NCBI GenBank assembly: GCA_013426805.1
Contig: JACDZG010000024.1
Location: 1 to 64,000, forward strand
Length of the DNA stretch: 64,000 nucleotides
Source of the DNA: Chromatiaceae bacterium
Lineage (GTDB): Bacteria; Pseudomonadota; Gammaproteobacteria; Chromatiales; Chromatiaceae
Direction of reading: 5' to 3'
The position numbers were made by a program, and so were the translations under genes. Positions 1-11,486 of the stretch are shown piece after piece (the stretch's first letter is position 1; each line of letters opens with the position of its first letter). The notes beneath the pieces are model-generated. The model had not been told where the DNA came from, made no database searches, and worked only from the letters and a program-made list of their open reading frames with translations.

Positions 1-3333
<3,333 letters not shown>

Positions 3334-4035
3334 CGCGGACCTCGTAGGTTCCAAGCGTAACAGTTTGGGATTGTGTCGCGCGGGGCGTCACGCATCCACC
3401 TGACAACGGCCGGGGTTAGACCCCGTCGTCCGGCACAATCCCAGCAATTTCGGCGTCTCTCAGACCCGCACCGACCCTATTTGGTTGCGGCGACCGGCAG
3501 CGCTCCACACTAAGGCGCTCACCAAGTCTGCCGCGGGTCACTGTCCAGCGTGTCTGGTCGACTACACGGGGCCGCCGATCATAGCGCGCAAGCATTCAGC
3601 GTGCCACGGCTAAACCGCGCCCGGCGCGGTATGCGATGCCTTTTTCGATGGGATCCGCCTCGGCAGACTCGGCAATTGCTGGAGCCGACGCGGTTTAGAT
3701 GGTTGAGCGAGGGTGCGTGGGGGTCGGAAGCGATCCAACAGGGGCCGCGGGGCGTATCGAATGGGTGCAGGACGCACCAGAACAGGGCGCAGAACCGTTC
3801 CGGCTGTCAGGATCGCCGTTCCAGCCAAAGCAACCACTCGGAATTATCCACAGATGTCACAGATGTTCACAGATGAAGAAAAACATCTGTGACATCTGTG
3901 GATCAGCTTTCCGACCCAAAGTCTCAACGGAAGCTGACCGGAACGCTGGTCAAGGCCGGGTTCATGGCGGCCCCCATCGCGCGGGAGGCCGCCGGGGTCG
4001 GCGTGCGACGCTCTCGGAAAACGCAACCGGCACCC
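3334..4035. other. About 700 bases without a gene
   Basis: No convincing reading frame lies between the start of gltB and the AhpD-like gene. The stretch holds the gltB leader and promoter region, a loose 10-bp inverted pair (CTAAACCGCG at 3610 and its complement at 3689-3698), and the strong 22-bp inverted repeat described separately. Open frames here have no family-like sequence. Confidence 0.5.
3846..3903. repeat. Perfect 22-bp inverted repeat with 14-base loop (ACAGATG type)
   Basis: Positions 3846-3867 and 3882-3903 are exact reverse complements and flank the loop CACAGATGAAGAAA. The unit CACAGATG/CATCTGTG recurs inside each arm and in the loop, so this is an iterated short word folded into a hairpin. 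Similar ACAGAT-rich intergenic palindromes occur as dispersed repeats in many bacterial genomes (general knowledge). It sits in an empty intergenic region and lacks a T-tract, so it is not an obvious terminator. Confidence 0.85.
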
Positions 4036-4623
4036 TCAGACGGAGAAAATCAATTCGACCTTGGGGGCGATGCGGTTCTTCGATGCGGCGGCCTTCATGA
4101 AGATCACCACCGATTCCAGTTCCCCGATGGCCAGGCGCGGATCAAGCCCCATGTCCTGCAGCGTCTGCCTGACCTCGCGCCCGCAGAACTCGATGAGGAA
4201 CAGGTCATCCCGCGCCATGCCGATCGCCAGCCCGATGAGATAAGGCATCAGCTTATCGTGCTGTTTCAGCGAGATTTTCAATGCATATTCCTGCCACGCC
4301 TGCATCCAGCGCAGCTTTTCACTTTCGCCGATGCGCGACACGTCAGTGCGCAGGAAGAGGATCATCGAATTCATATTCTTCGACAAGCTTTCCGGTTCAA
4401 CCGTACCCAAGCGGCAGACGGCCTTAGTGTGGTGTTCGATACAATGCTCGCATTGATAATAATGCGCCAGCGCCAAGGCCACACATTCTTTCTGCTCGAA
4501 GGTCAGAAAGGTATCCCAGTGCTCCTCACCGTCGGTACCATCAAACACCATCATATGCATCAAGCCCATCAAATCCGAGATGTGCTTGGGAAACACCTTA
4601 TCTTTAAATACACGGCTGCTCAT
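4036..4623 (-). CDS. Carboxymuconolactone decarboxylase / AhpD-like family protein
   Basis: A 195-aa protein with the AhpD-type redox motif CEHCIEHH (Cys58-x2-Cys61-x3-His65), which in the family forms a reactive disulfide used in peroxide reduction or related thiol chemistry. The motif is preceded by FEQKECVALALAHYYQ, matching the helix that carries the proton-relay glutamate. Length and helical character fit the family, but the substrate cannot be inferred. The gene stands alone between a repeat-containing gap and an AT-rich upstream region (about 4625-4700) that is probably its promoter. Base composition is noticeably less GC-rich than that of neighbouring genes, which may indicate transfer. 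Confidence 0.75.
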   Translation of the reverse strand: MSSRVFKDKVFPKHISDLMGLMHMMVFDGTDGEEHWDTFLTFEQKECVALALAHYYQCEHCIEHHTKAVCRLGTVEPESLSKNMNSMILFLRTDVSRIGESEKLRWMQAWQEYALKISLKQHDKLMPYLIGLAIGMARDDLFLIEFCGREVRQTLQDMGLDPRLAIGELESVVIFMKAAASKNRIAPKVELIFSV

Positions 4624-4952
4624 GGTTACTGCACTCCAGGAAAACTACAAGCAGTATATCATATTATCATTTGTTAATATTGTTATTTTTTTGTGGTTAT
4701 GCGATGCAGTAAGCACGATTCGACAGTCGTCAGGGACACGCGAGGTCGCTCGATCGGTCATTAGATTCCCCAGGGAGACGCTGTACCCGATTCGCAAAAA
4801 CCTCATCAAAACCGCATCCAGCACAGGTTTGAATCGTGCGTCACACGGGTCTAGCCTTGACGGGCCGTTAGACTCCGGTGCCGCCTTCCCGGCGCCTTTC
4901 AACGTTTTGCCTGAGCCCAAGTCGGACTCCCGACCGTGGGCGTGGAGGTACC

Positions 4953-5441
4953 ATGGGTCGCTTGTCCTTGCCGACTGAACTCCCGGAGATCTTGCTGTCC
5001 CGCCCCCCGGCCGTGCCGGAGACCAGGCTGGACCCGGCAATCCTAACCAATCGCCTGGCGCTGTTCGCATGCGTTCCCCTGACTGGTGCGTGCGCGCTGA
5101 TACTGACCCTCTGGCTGGTACCGACACCGGCGCTGGAACCCGATCTGTTGCGACTTCTGCACGGCATGGTGCTGATCAAGGGGCTCATTGCCTGGGCCGC
5201 GGCGGCGCTCGTCTACTGGCGGCTCGGACGACCCATCGCCCGGCACCTGGCGACGGGCTATATCGGCGCGCTGTGCCTCTGCGCCGCCGCACTCGGTTGG
5301 CTCTGGGGATTGCATCTCATGCTGATCGGCGGCTTGTTTTTTTACGGCGGTCTCGCGGGTCTCTATCTGGTCGGCCGCCATGATCGGCTGCTGTCGGGCG
5401 TTGCGTCGAGCGGGGTCGACGCAACGCTGAGCCGACCGTGA
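4953..5441 (+). CDS. Small hydrophobic membrane protein, ATP synthase I-like topology
   Basis: I chose the ATG at 4953 because GGAGG lies 5-9 bases upstream; a longer frame from 4878 has no such site. The 162-aa product has a short charged N-terminus and four hydrophobic segments, around residues 30-52 (LALFACVPLTGACALILTLW), 65-90, 98-122 and 120-142. It ends in a polar tail. The four-helix layout resembles small AtpI/UncI-like or other tiny integral membrane proteins, but there is no diagnostic motif, so the function is unknown. It converges on the hydrolase gene, with only 29 bases between the two stop codons. Confidence 0.65.
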   Translation: MGRLSLPTELPEILLSRPPAVPETRLDPAILTNRLALFACVPLTGACALILTLWLVPTPALEPDLLRLLHGMVLIKGLIAWAAAALVYWRLGRPIARHLATGYIGALCLCAAALGWLWGLHLMLIGGLFFYGGLAGLYLVGRHDRLLSGVASSGVDATLSRP

Positions 5442-5470
5442 ACAGGGAGTGCTGAACATGCGCTTCGTCA

Positions 5471-7048
5471 TCAGTTGACGACCGGAAACGTCACGCCGAT
5501 TGCCCAGGCGAAGGCGACTCCGATTGCGAGTGCCCCGACCAGTGGGTGCCTGGTACGCCGGTAGATCCAGCCGCCGATCGGGCCGTACAGCAAGAAGAAG
5601 ACGAGGATGGCCGGCACGATAATAATCAGGAAGAAAAATTCACTCAGGTTCAGGACGACCGCCCCCAATAAGGAAAGCAGGAACAGAATCTTGGTGACCA
5701 TGGGCGCGGCTCGGGGCGTACCCGGGCCGCGGGTCAGCCAGCCGTCGGCGGCGAAGAAGGCCCAGGTGCCGGGCAGGATGCCGAGGATCACCACGATGCG
5801 TTCCGCACCGGGCAGGAAGGCGGTGACGAACTGATCTATCGGAACGGCGATGGCCAGGGTCAGGTAGGCACCCGCAGCCAGTGTACCGATCACCAGCCCA
5901 CGCCACAGGACTCGCCCCTGTTCGGTTCGCGAACGACCTCCGTTGACAAACCACAGACCCGCCGCGGTGAGCAAACCATAGACGCCGAAGTGTAGCGCCA
6001 GATAGTCTCCGAGGAGGATCGGCAGGTAATCATTGGGCAGCGGGCGCAAGATCAGCGGCGTCAGGATGGCCGGCAGCAGCGCCACCGGCCACCACCGTCG
6101 CCAAGTCAGGTCGGCTCCCAGCGGCCGGGTCGCCGCGCGCGGCAAGAGTCGCGACAGGGGCCACGCCAGGACGACGATGCCGAGAAAGAGCAGCCCGAGC
6201 CAAGACCCGCGGCTGTCGATGAAACCGCTGCCGGTCCGGCCAAACACCTGGTTCAGCCAATCCAGCGCAGCGCCGATACCGACCCGACCATAGAGCACAC
6301 CGATGTGCTCGACCCCTGGCGCCAGCTCCAGCCGCCGCCCGCTGCCATCGGCCAGGTCGCCATAGGTCACGCCGGTTTCCACCGATCCGCCGGCGACGCC
6401 CGCCTGCAGTGCATCGCGGCCCATTTGGTGCAACATCTCCGGTTCCCATGCACCAAAGACGATCAGCAGGTCGCGCGGCTCGACCCGCGGCGCATCCTCA
6501 GCAACGTAAGGCGAAAGCAGCACGTTCGCCGCCACCTGATCGCCCCGCGCGGCCGCCGCGCGCAGGATCACGTCGCCCGCCATGGAATGCCCGAGCAGGG
6601 CGAATCGTCCATCGGCCCCCGGCAGCCCCAGCGCATAGTCGGTCACGGCGTCCAGCGCGCCTTTCAAGACCGCGATCCGCCGCTCCTGATCCTCGATGCG
6701 CGCAACGAAGGGACTGGCATTACGGCCATGGCCGGGGAAATCAAAAGTCACCACCAGATAGCCGTTGCGGGCGAGCGTGACCGCGTAGGGCTGCATCAGT
6801 TGCTGCGACCCGGCGAAGCCGTGCGCGATCACCACCACCGGTGCAGTCGCCGCCGCGGCCGGACGGAAGACCGTGACCGGAACCGCACCGACCTGATTGC
6901 GGGCAATGGTAAGCCCCACCGTGGCAGTGTGCAGTTGCCACAGGGCGGTCCCGATGGCGACCAGGGCGAGCAGCGCCGCGATGAAGGCCGCAATCGCGAC
7001 CCCGCGCCCGGACCGACCCGGCGCAGCGCTATCGTCCGGACGTGGCAT
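5471..7048 (-). CDS. Membrane-anchored alpha/beta hydrolase with multi-helix C-terminal domain
   Basis: A 525-aa protein. Residues 16-38 form an N-terminal membrane anchor. An alpha/beta-hydrolase domain follows with HGFAGS (about 76-81, oxyanion region) and the nucleophile elbow GHSMAG (Ser155). From about residue 283 to the end there are several hydrophobic helices (LGLLFLGIVVLAWPLSRLL, VALLPAILTPLILRPL and others), so the protein is a hydrolase fused to a polytopic membrane domain. The substrate is unknown; an ester or lipid substrate at the membrane is an inference. Its ATG shares one base with the stop codon of the upstream SOUL gene (TGATG), so the two are probably translated together. 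Confidence 0.8.
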   Translation of the reverse strand: MPRPDDSAAPGRSGRGVAIAAFIAALLALVAIGTALWQLHTATVGLTIARNQVGAVPVTVFRPAAAATAPVVVIAHGFAGSQQLMQPYAVTLARNGYLVVTFDFPGHGRNASPFVARIEDQERRIAVLKGALDAVTDYALGLPGADGRFALLGHSMAGDVILRAAAARGDQVAANVLLSPYVAEDAPRVEPRDLLIVFGAWEPEMLHQMGRDALQAGVAGGSVETGVTYGDLADGSGRRLELAPGVEHIGVLYGRVGIGAALDWLNQVFGRTGSGFIDSRGSWLGLLFLGIVVLAWPLSRLLPRAATRPLGADLTWRRWWPVALLPAILTPLILRPLPNDYLPILLGDYLALHFGVYGLLTAAGLWFVNGGRSRTEQGRVLWRGLVIGTLAAGAYLTLAIAVPIDQFVTAFLPGAERIVVILGILPGTWAFFAADGWLTRGPGTPRAAPMVTKILFLLSLLGAVVLNLSEFFFLIIIVPAILVFFLLYGPIGGWIYRRTRHPLVGALAIGVAFAWAIGVTFPVVN

Positions 7049-7707
7049 CAGGGCGCCGCCACCGGCGCCGGAGCGTCGGCCAGGTCGATGATCACCTCAT
7101 TGCGGCGCAGAAAACCGGGGGTGAAGGGGTCGTTGTAGTAGGCAAACACCGGCGCCGCGGCCGGGACCAGGCTGCGCGCCGCCATCCAGGCCCGCAGTTC
7201 CGCCTCCTTGGCAGCGATCAGAACATCATCGGCTACCCCGCTGAAGCGAATCGCCGCGCTGCGTCGTGCCGGGACCTCGATCAGGCGCACCTCCTTGGTT
7301 GCCGGTGCGGGCAGTTGGGCGAGTTGGTATCGCGCCGGCATGATGAAGCGCACCGACCAGTCGCCGTCATCGAGCCTGGTCTGCGTCACCGGGACTGTCA
7401 TGGCGATGGTGTCGGTGCGCTGTTGTTCGACCGGGGCGGTCATGCTGATCCGTTCGCCCTCGCGCTCCTTCGCGAAGATATAGCGCGCCAGAGGGCCGAA
7501 TCCGGCGCTCAACGCCTCTTTACGCTCCCCTTGCCGCCGGACTTCCGCTACCACGAGCGCGGGGTAATCGCGCACCTCGAACGCGTCCTCCTGCTCGACC
7601 ACCCGGTAGGCCGGCTGCTCCACGTTCTGCACGACGTAGACGAACACGGCCATGGCCGCGACGCCGACCAGCGCCAGGGCGCCGATGATGATCAGAGCGA
7701 TCTTCAT
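7048..7707 (-). CDS. SOUL-family haem-binding protein, membrane-anchored
   Basis: The 219-aa protein begins MKIALIIIGALALVGVAAM, an N-terminal transmembrane anchor or signal. The SOUL domain follows with the family hallmark sequences YRVVEQEDAFEVRDYPALVV, FGPLARYIFAKE, ISMTAPV and VPVTQTRLDDGDWSVRFIMP, and ends with YYNDPFTPGFLRRNEV. SOUL/HBP proteins bind haem or related tetrapyrroles; the bacterial role is poorly known. The frame could open further upstream to 7821, but the ATG at 7707 sits after GGAG and directly precedes the anchor, so I take it as the start. It overlaps the downstream hydrolase by one base. Confidence 0.9.
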   Translation of the reverse strand: MKIALIIIGALALVGVAAMAVFVYVVQNVEQPAYRVVEQEDAFEVRDYPALVVAEVRRQGERKEALSAGFGPLARYIFAKEREGERISMTAPVEQQRTDTIAMTVPVTQTRLDDGDWSVRFIMPARYQLAQLPAPATKEVRLIEVPARRSAAIRFSGVADDVLIAAKEAELRAWMAARSLVPAAAPVFAYYNDPFTPGFLRRNEVIIDLADAPAPVAAP

Positions 7708-8175
7708 AGAGGACTCCAAGGGGAGAGATGCGATTGAAGAGCGAACACTATTCAGGCGCGCGCGCTCGGGTGTCGACCCGTGTCGGGAGCGAAGGATTGG
7801 GGCAGCGCCGCAGATGTACAAATCTTGGGAAAAGCGAAAAACCGCCGTTGATCCTGGAAGGGGCGGTCAGCAATCAGCCGTCAGCTTCGCCGACAAACGA
7901 CGCCTTGACGAACCGGCCTCTTCAAGATCACGACTCGACGATTATCCGGCGGGCGAGCCGAGGGTCAATGACAATTCTTCGCGAACCTGGATCGGCCACT
8001 GACAGCCGTGCTCCCAAGGCCGCTGTCGGACCGAGACGGCCTCGACAAAACATGAACAGCGTAATCCGCAGGGTTGTTGTTTCTCCCGTCGCCCAAACCT
8101 CACTGTCTGACAATGGAGGTAGGATAACCATCCACCCCGTCAGTACCGACACCACCAGACTCCGAGGAATCGAAG
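7708..8175. other. About 470 bases without a recognisable gene
   Basis: This divergent region separates the SOUL operon from the small secreted-protein gene and must hold promoters for both. I find no motif-bearing ORF, no strong hairpin and no repeat shared with other parts of the window. Confidence 0.4.
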
Positions 8176-8364
8176 ATGAGCATGAGCAAATCCACCCTGC
8201 TGACCGCCTGCCTGTTGAGCGGACTGATCCTCGCCGGCTCCATGGTCCCTGCCCACGCCGGAGACGGCTGTACCAAGGACAAGAAAGATACCTCGACCAG
8301 TTCCCATTGGTCCCCGGCATCCTCCGCCGGATACGCTATGGCTGTCGCGCCCGGTCAGCGCTAG
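8176..8364 (+). CDS. Small secreted protein, 62 aa, unknown
   Basis: The product starts MSMSKSTLLTACLLSGLILA and has a classic signal peptide ending in MVPAHA, with predicted cleavage before GDGCTKDKKD. The mature peptide would be only about 34 residues, hydrophilic, with one cysteine. AGGAATCGAAG upstream of the ATG is a reasonable ribosome site, and an intrinsic terminator lies downstream on the same strand, which supports a real transcript. No family is recognised. A truncated periplasmic protein is an alternative explanation. Confidence 0.5.
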   Translation: MSMSKSTLLTACLLSGLILAGSMVPAHAGDGCTKDKKDTSTSSHWSPASSAGYAMAVAPGQR

Positions 8365-8427
8365 CAGGACCTTCAGCCTAGCCTTACAGGCCAGTACGTG
8401 CTGCGGGACAACGTTCTTGGGCTTGGA

Positions 8428-8459
8428 CTCCGGCATCCTGCCGGAATGACGGCTCAGGA
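8428..8459. repeat. Dispersed palindromic repeat, copy 1 of 3 (CCGGCATCCTGCCGG)
   Basis: The core TCCGGCATCCTGCCGGA is palindromic around CATCCTG and is followed by ATGACGGCTCAGGA. Near-identical copies occur at 46321-46351 and 51851-51879, all in intergenic DNA close to gene ends. This looks like a REP-type element. Confidence 0.8.
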
Positions 8460-8527
8460 CCCAGGTCCCCACGGGTCGAGCGAGCGTACCCCCTGATCCG
8501 CATCATCGGCGTTTCCGCGCACAACGA

Positions 8528-8560
8528 AAGGCCGAGCCGGTAACCGGCTTGGCCTTTTTC
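8528..8560 (+). terminator. Intrinsic terminator after the small secreted-protein gene
   Basis: AAGGCCGAGCCGG (8528-8540), loop TAA, CCGGCTTGGCCTT (8544-8556), then more T. One position is a G-U pair in RNA. The T-tract is on the plus strand. It lies between convergent genes and may stop transcription from both sides. Confidence 0.75.
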
Positions 8561-8566
8561 TATCGC

Positions 8567-9160
8567 TCAGCGCACCAGGTCGGGGCCGCCGTAGGGGCCG
8601 CCCATGGGATCTTCCTGCGCTTCGTCCGGAGGACCGTCAGCCTCCGGCCCCCGCCCCTTGCCGCCGGGACGCTCGCCGCGCGGCCCCTTGGAGTCGAACT
8701 GTTTACGCTGCTCCGGAGTGAGGACGGCGGCAACACGCTCTTTGATATCCTGGCGGGTCAGGTCCGGATTTGACTCACGCTCCATAAAGATCGCGCGAAT
8801 CCGGGTCGTTTGGTCCGCGCTGAGTTTCAGGCGCTGAGTCATCCGCTCCAGACGCCGATCCAGCCCCTGCTGCATCCGCGAAGTGCGCTGTGCCCGCTGA
8901 GCATCCGTAAGAACCGCGTCGATCCGTTGGCGGGTCTGAGCGCGCAGACGATCAGTCTCGGCACGCTGCTCCTGCAGAATGGTCCGGACCTGCGCCTGTT
9001 GCTCCGGGGTCAGCTTGAGCGCCTCGACCATCCGGTCGAAATTCGCCTCAGAGCGCTCCCCTGGGGCGCCCGGGGGACCGGACCAGGCGGCACCGGTGCC
9101 GACAACGAGGCCGATCCCGAGGGCGATGGCGGTCAGGGTCTGGTACTTGGGAAATCTCAT
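8567..9160 (-). CDS. Spy/CpxP-like periplasmic protein with LTxxQ motifs
   Basis: The 197-aa product starts MRFPKYQTLTAIALGIGLVV and carries an export signal ending near AAWSGPP. The mature part is rich in charged helices. It has the Spy/CpxP hallmark LTPEQQAQ after the signal, a second LSADQ, and a third LTPEQRKQF. Proteins of this family act as ATP-independent periplasmic chaperones or as inhibitors of envelope-stress sensors, often binding metals. The C-terminal 45 residues are an acidic, Gly/Pro-rich tail. I take the ATG at 9160, which follows GGAG, over the in-frame ATG at 9184. Confidence 0.8.
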   Translation of the reverse strand: MRFPKYQTLTAIALGIGLVVGTGAAWSGPPGAPGERSEANFDRMVEALKLTPEQQAQVRTILQEQRAETDRLRAQTRQRIDAVLTDAQRAQRTSRMQQGLDRRLERMTQRLKLSADQTTRIRAIFMERESNPDLTRQDIKERVAAVLTPEQRKQFDSKGPRGERPGGKGRGPEADGPPDEAQEDPMGGPYGGPDLVR

Positions 9161-9434
9161 GCTCTGTTCTCCGATGGAATGCAAATGTTCAGCGGTTCGC
9201 TGCGGCCGGGTGAGTCAGCGGGTCCGCACTGCGACCTCGCGGCCCCCGCGGCGGCGGGTGTAGTCAGCGCCCCGTTGGAGAGCAGATTACCCGGCCCTGA
9301 TGCAGCGGTCGTGCAGGGAATGCGCAACAAGTGGGGAAAGATCATCGAGCGTTAACAGATCCAATTGGCGCAGGGCCTCACCCTCGATCCATGACTGGTC
9401 GGACGCGATGAGCTGGTAGGACGGGGGCATCGGA

Positions 9435-10423
9435 TCAGATCCGCGAAGGACGGGGGGTATTGGTCTGGCCAGTGCCCACCCAGGTCAGTCCCAACACCCG
9501 CCGGCCGGTCCGCCACTCGGGATGCCCGTAGATCACCGCCAAGCGGATACCCGTATCCTGTAGGTGTTCGTCGAGCTGATCGCGTAACCAATCGAAGTCG
9601 GACATCGCGCTATCGTATCCGCCGTGCAGCCAAGCCAGTACCCCGCCGGCCGGCCCCGCATCCAGTTGCGTCCAGAGCCGGCGGAACGCGCCCGTGCGGC
9701 GGGACTCATGACTCCAGAGCGTCGCACCGGTCCGCAGCCTCGTCCCCGTCTTCAGCACCTTGTGCACATCGGCGACATCATAGCCAATGACGGTGCGCGA
9801 CAGCATCAGCAGGCCATCGACATAGGTGGCAATCGCCGCGGCGCGCAGGAACCCCCGCTGGGGCCGATATCGAACACGCCATCCAGGGCTGAGTGCAGCG
9901 GGGCGCACCAAGCTGCGTCGGGGTCGCGGGCGTCGTCGCCGACGATGAACGCGATGCGCAGGGCCGCCTCCTTCAGTCCGGCCAAGCGGTCCGCCCAATC
10001 GGGTATTTGGGCGCGCGTCGCGGGGTCGTTGGCATCGACCACCACCGCGACCCAATCGCACGGACGCAAGCGCGTTTCGATCCACTGATCGAGCCCCGCC
10101 GGATCATCCCGGTCGGTGCGGAAACAGTCGCTATCCCAGCCGGTCATGTGACTGGCGGCCTCCCAGGATGCCTTCGCCCGGACCCGCAAGGCAGCGATCA
10201 CCGCATCCGCTTCCGGACCCAGGGCGATGCACACCGGTGCAAGCGGCCTATCATCGAAGGGTCCCAGATTCGCGAGCCAAGCCTCGGTCTTGGTCGGCGC
10301 TGCGGATGCCGGCGGCGGCGCCGGGACCAGTTTGCCCGGTTCGCCGACGATGTCGGCCAGTCCGCCGGTGACCTTCAGCGTGGCGCCCGTCGCGAAGGCT
10401 TGCAGAACCAGACGTCGATGCAT
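9435..10423 (-). pseudogene. Divergent FtsZ/tubulin-like protein, frame broken by one missing base
   Basis: Two overlapping frames (10423 down to about 9856, then about 9856 to 9435) form one protein if a single C is added to the CCCCC run at 9852-9856. The joined product of about 329 aa matches the order of FtsZ elements: beta-alpha start PVCIALGPEADAVIAALR, then DWVAVVVDAND where FtsZ has its AGxGGGTGTG region, LDGVFDIGP (compare the VDTLIVIPN strand), VIGYDVADVHKVL (compare LINxDFADVRTVM), and GGVLAWLHGGYDSAMSDFDW (compare GVLVNITGGxDLSLxE). The tubulin G-box itself is not preserved, so GTP binding is doubtful. I prefer the ATG at 10423, which has CGGAG upstream, over 10468. It lies just downstream of the PP2C gene on the same strand. 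The fold assignment is by pattern comparison only. Confidence 0.5.
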
Positions 10424-10489
10424 GTGCAGATACTCCGGGGTCACGTTGTCAAACCGGCCGGATGGCATGGCCGCTGATACATGGATGTT

Positions 10490-11304
10490 TCAGACCGGCA
10501 GCTCGGGACTCATGATGCGCGCCAGGATCAGCGACACATTGTCAGGCGCCCCCGCATCCAGCACCGCCTCGCGATAGAGGGCAGCCTGCTCGTCCACGGG
10601 ACGCTCCGGCCGATAGATCGCCTCCAGCCGCGTCTCGCCCAGGGTGTCGTGGAGGCCGTCGGTGCACAGCAGAAAGGTGTCGCCCTGCACCCACTCACCC
10701 TGCCGCCAATGCACGGCAAAGTCATCCTCCTCCGCGTCGGCGGTCAGCATGTGCTCCAGATCGTGATAGAGCTGGCCTACCGACTGGTCCCGGGCGATCT
10801 CCCCGCGCTCGACCATCGACTCGAAATAGGTATGATCCCGCGACAGGCGCTGCCAGCGACCGTCCCGGTCGATCCGATAGACCCGTGAATCGCCCACATT
10901 GAGTACACTAAAACGACCCGCCCACCATTGCAGCAGTGCCAGGGTGCTGGCGCTGCCGCGCGTGCGTCGATCACGAGCGAGTTGTCGGCACAGACGGGCA
11001 TGGACGTGGCGACGGATCAGCCGGGCGCCGATCCACCCGTCTTGCAGCAGGGCCTCCTGCCCGGCATCGAGACCACGCAGTGCCTCCAGTACCGCACGGC
11101 TTGCTCGTTGCGGGCATGGGCTGGACGCCACCCCATCGGCCACCGCGCAGTATCCGCCTGCTGTCTCACCAGCGACCTGATGGACGGGAAGGTCCGCGAG
11201 TTGATAAAGGTCCCCCGTGACCAGCAGGGCGTCCTGCTGATCGCCGACAATGGGACCCGCGTGTTGCGTAAAGGCAAGGTTGATGTCAGTGCTCCCCCGC
11301 TCAT
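10490..11304 (-). pseudogene. PP2C-type serine/threonine phosphatase, start region broken by one missing base
   Basis: The conserved body is intact: YCAVADGVASS (metal-binding Asp of the PP2C ADG motif), SASTLALLQWW, VLNVGDSRVYRI, LSRDHTYFESMVERGEI, DTFLLCTDGLHDTL and GAPDNVSLILARI. In-frame sequence continues upstream through QHAGPIVGDQQDALLV, which matches the N-terminal strand of PP2C domains, but it has no start codon. Adding one C to the CCCCC run at 11294-11298 joins it to an ATG at 11304. Without that base the longest ATG-started frame begins at 11143, inside the domain. The phosphatase would act on phospho-Ser/Thr with Mn/Mg. It is followed after about 70 bases by the FtsZ-like gene, suggesting a two-gene unit. 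Confidence 0.8.
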
Positions 11305-11486
11305 GTGCGTTATGTCGAGGCCGACATAAGTCCCAACTGCAGCCACTGCTACTCAGCCAGCCGGGGTCCGCAGTCGTGTAGGCAGCCTGACACTCGCCTC
11401 GTTCACGCGTTAGGTATATTGTCCCCGGAATTACAGAGTGCTCGCACGCTGTGGCTCAGATTCCGATGCGCCGTTCCTCAGCCAGA

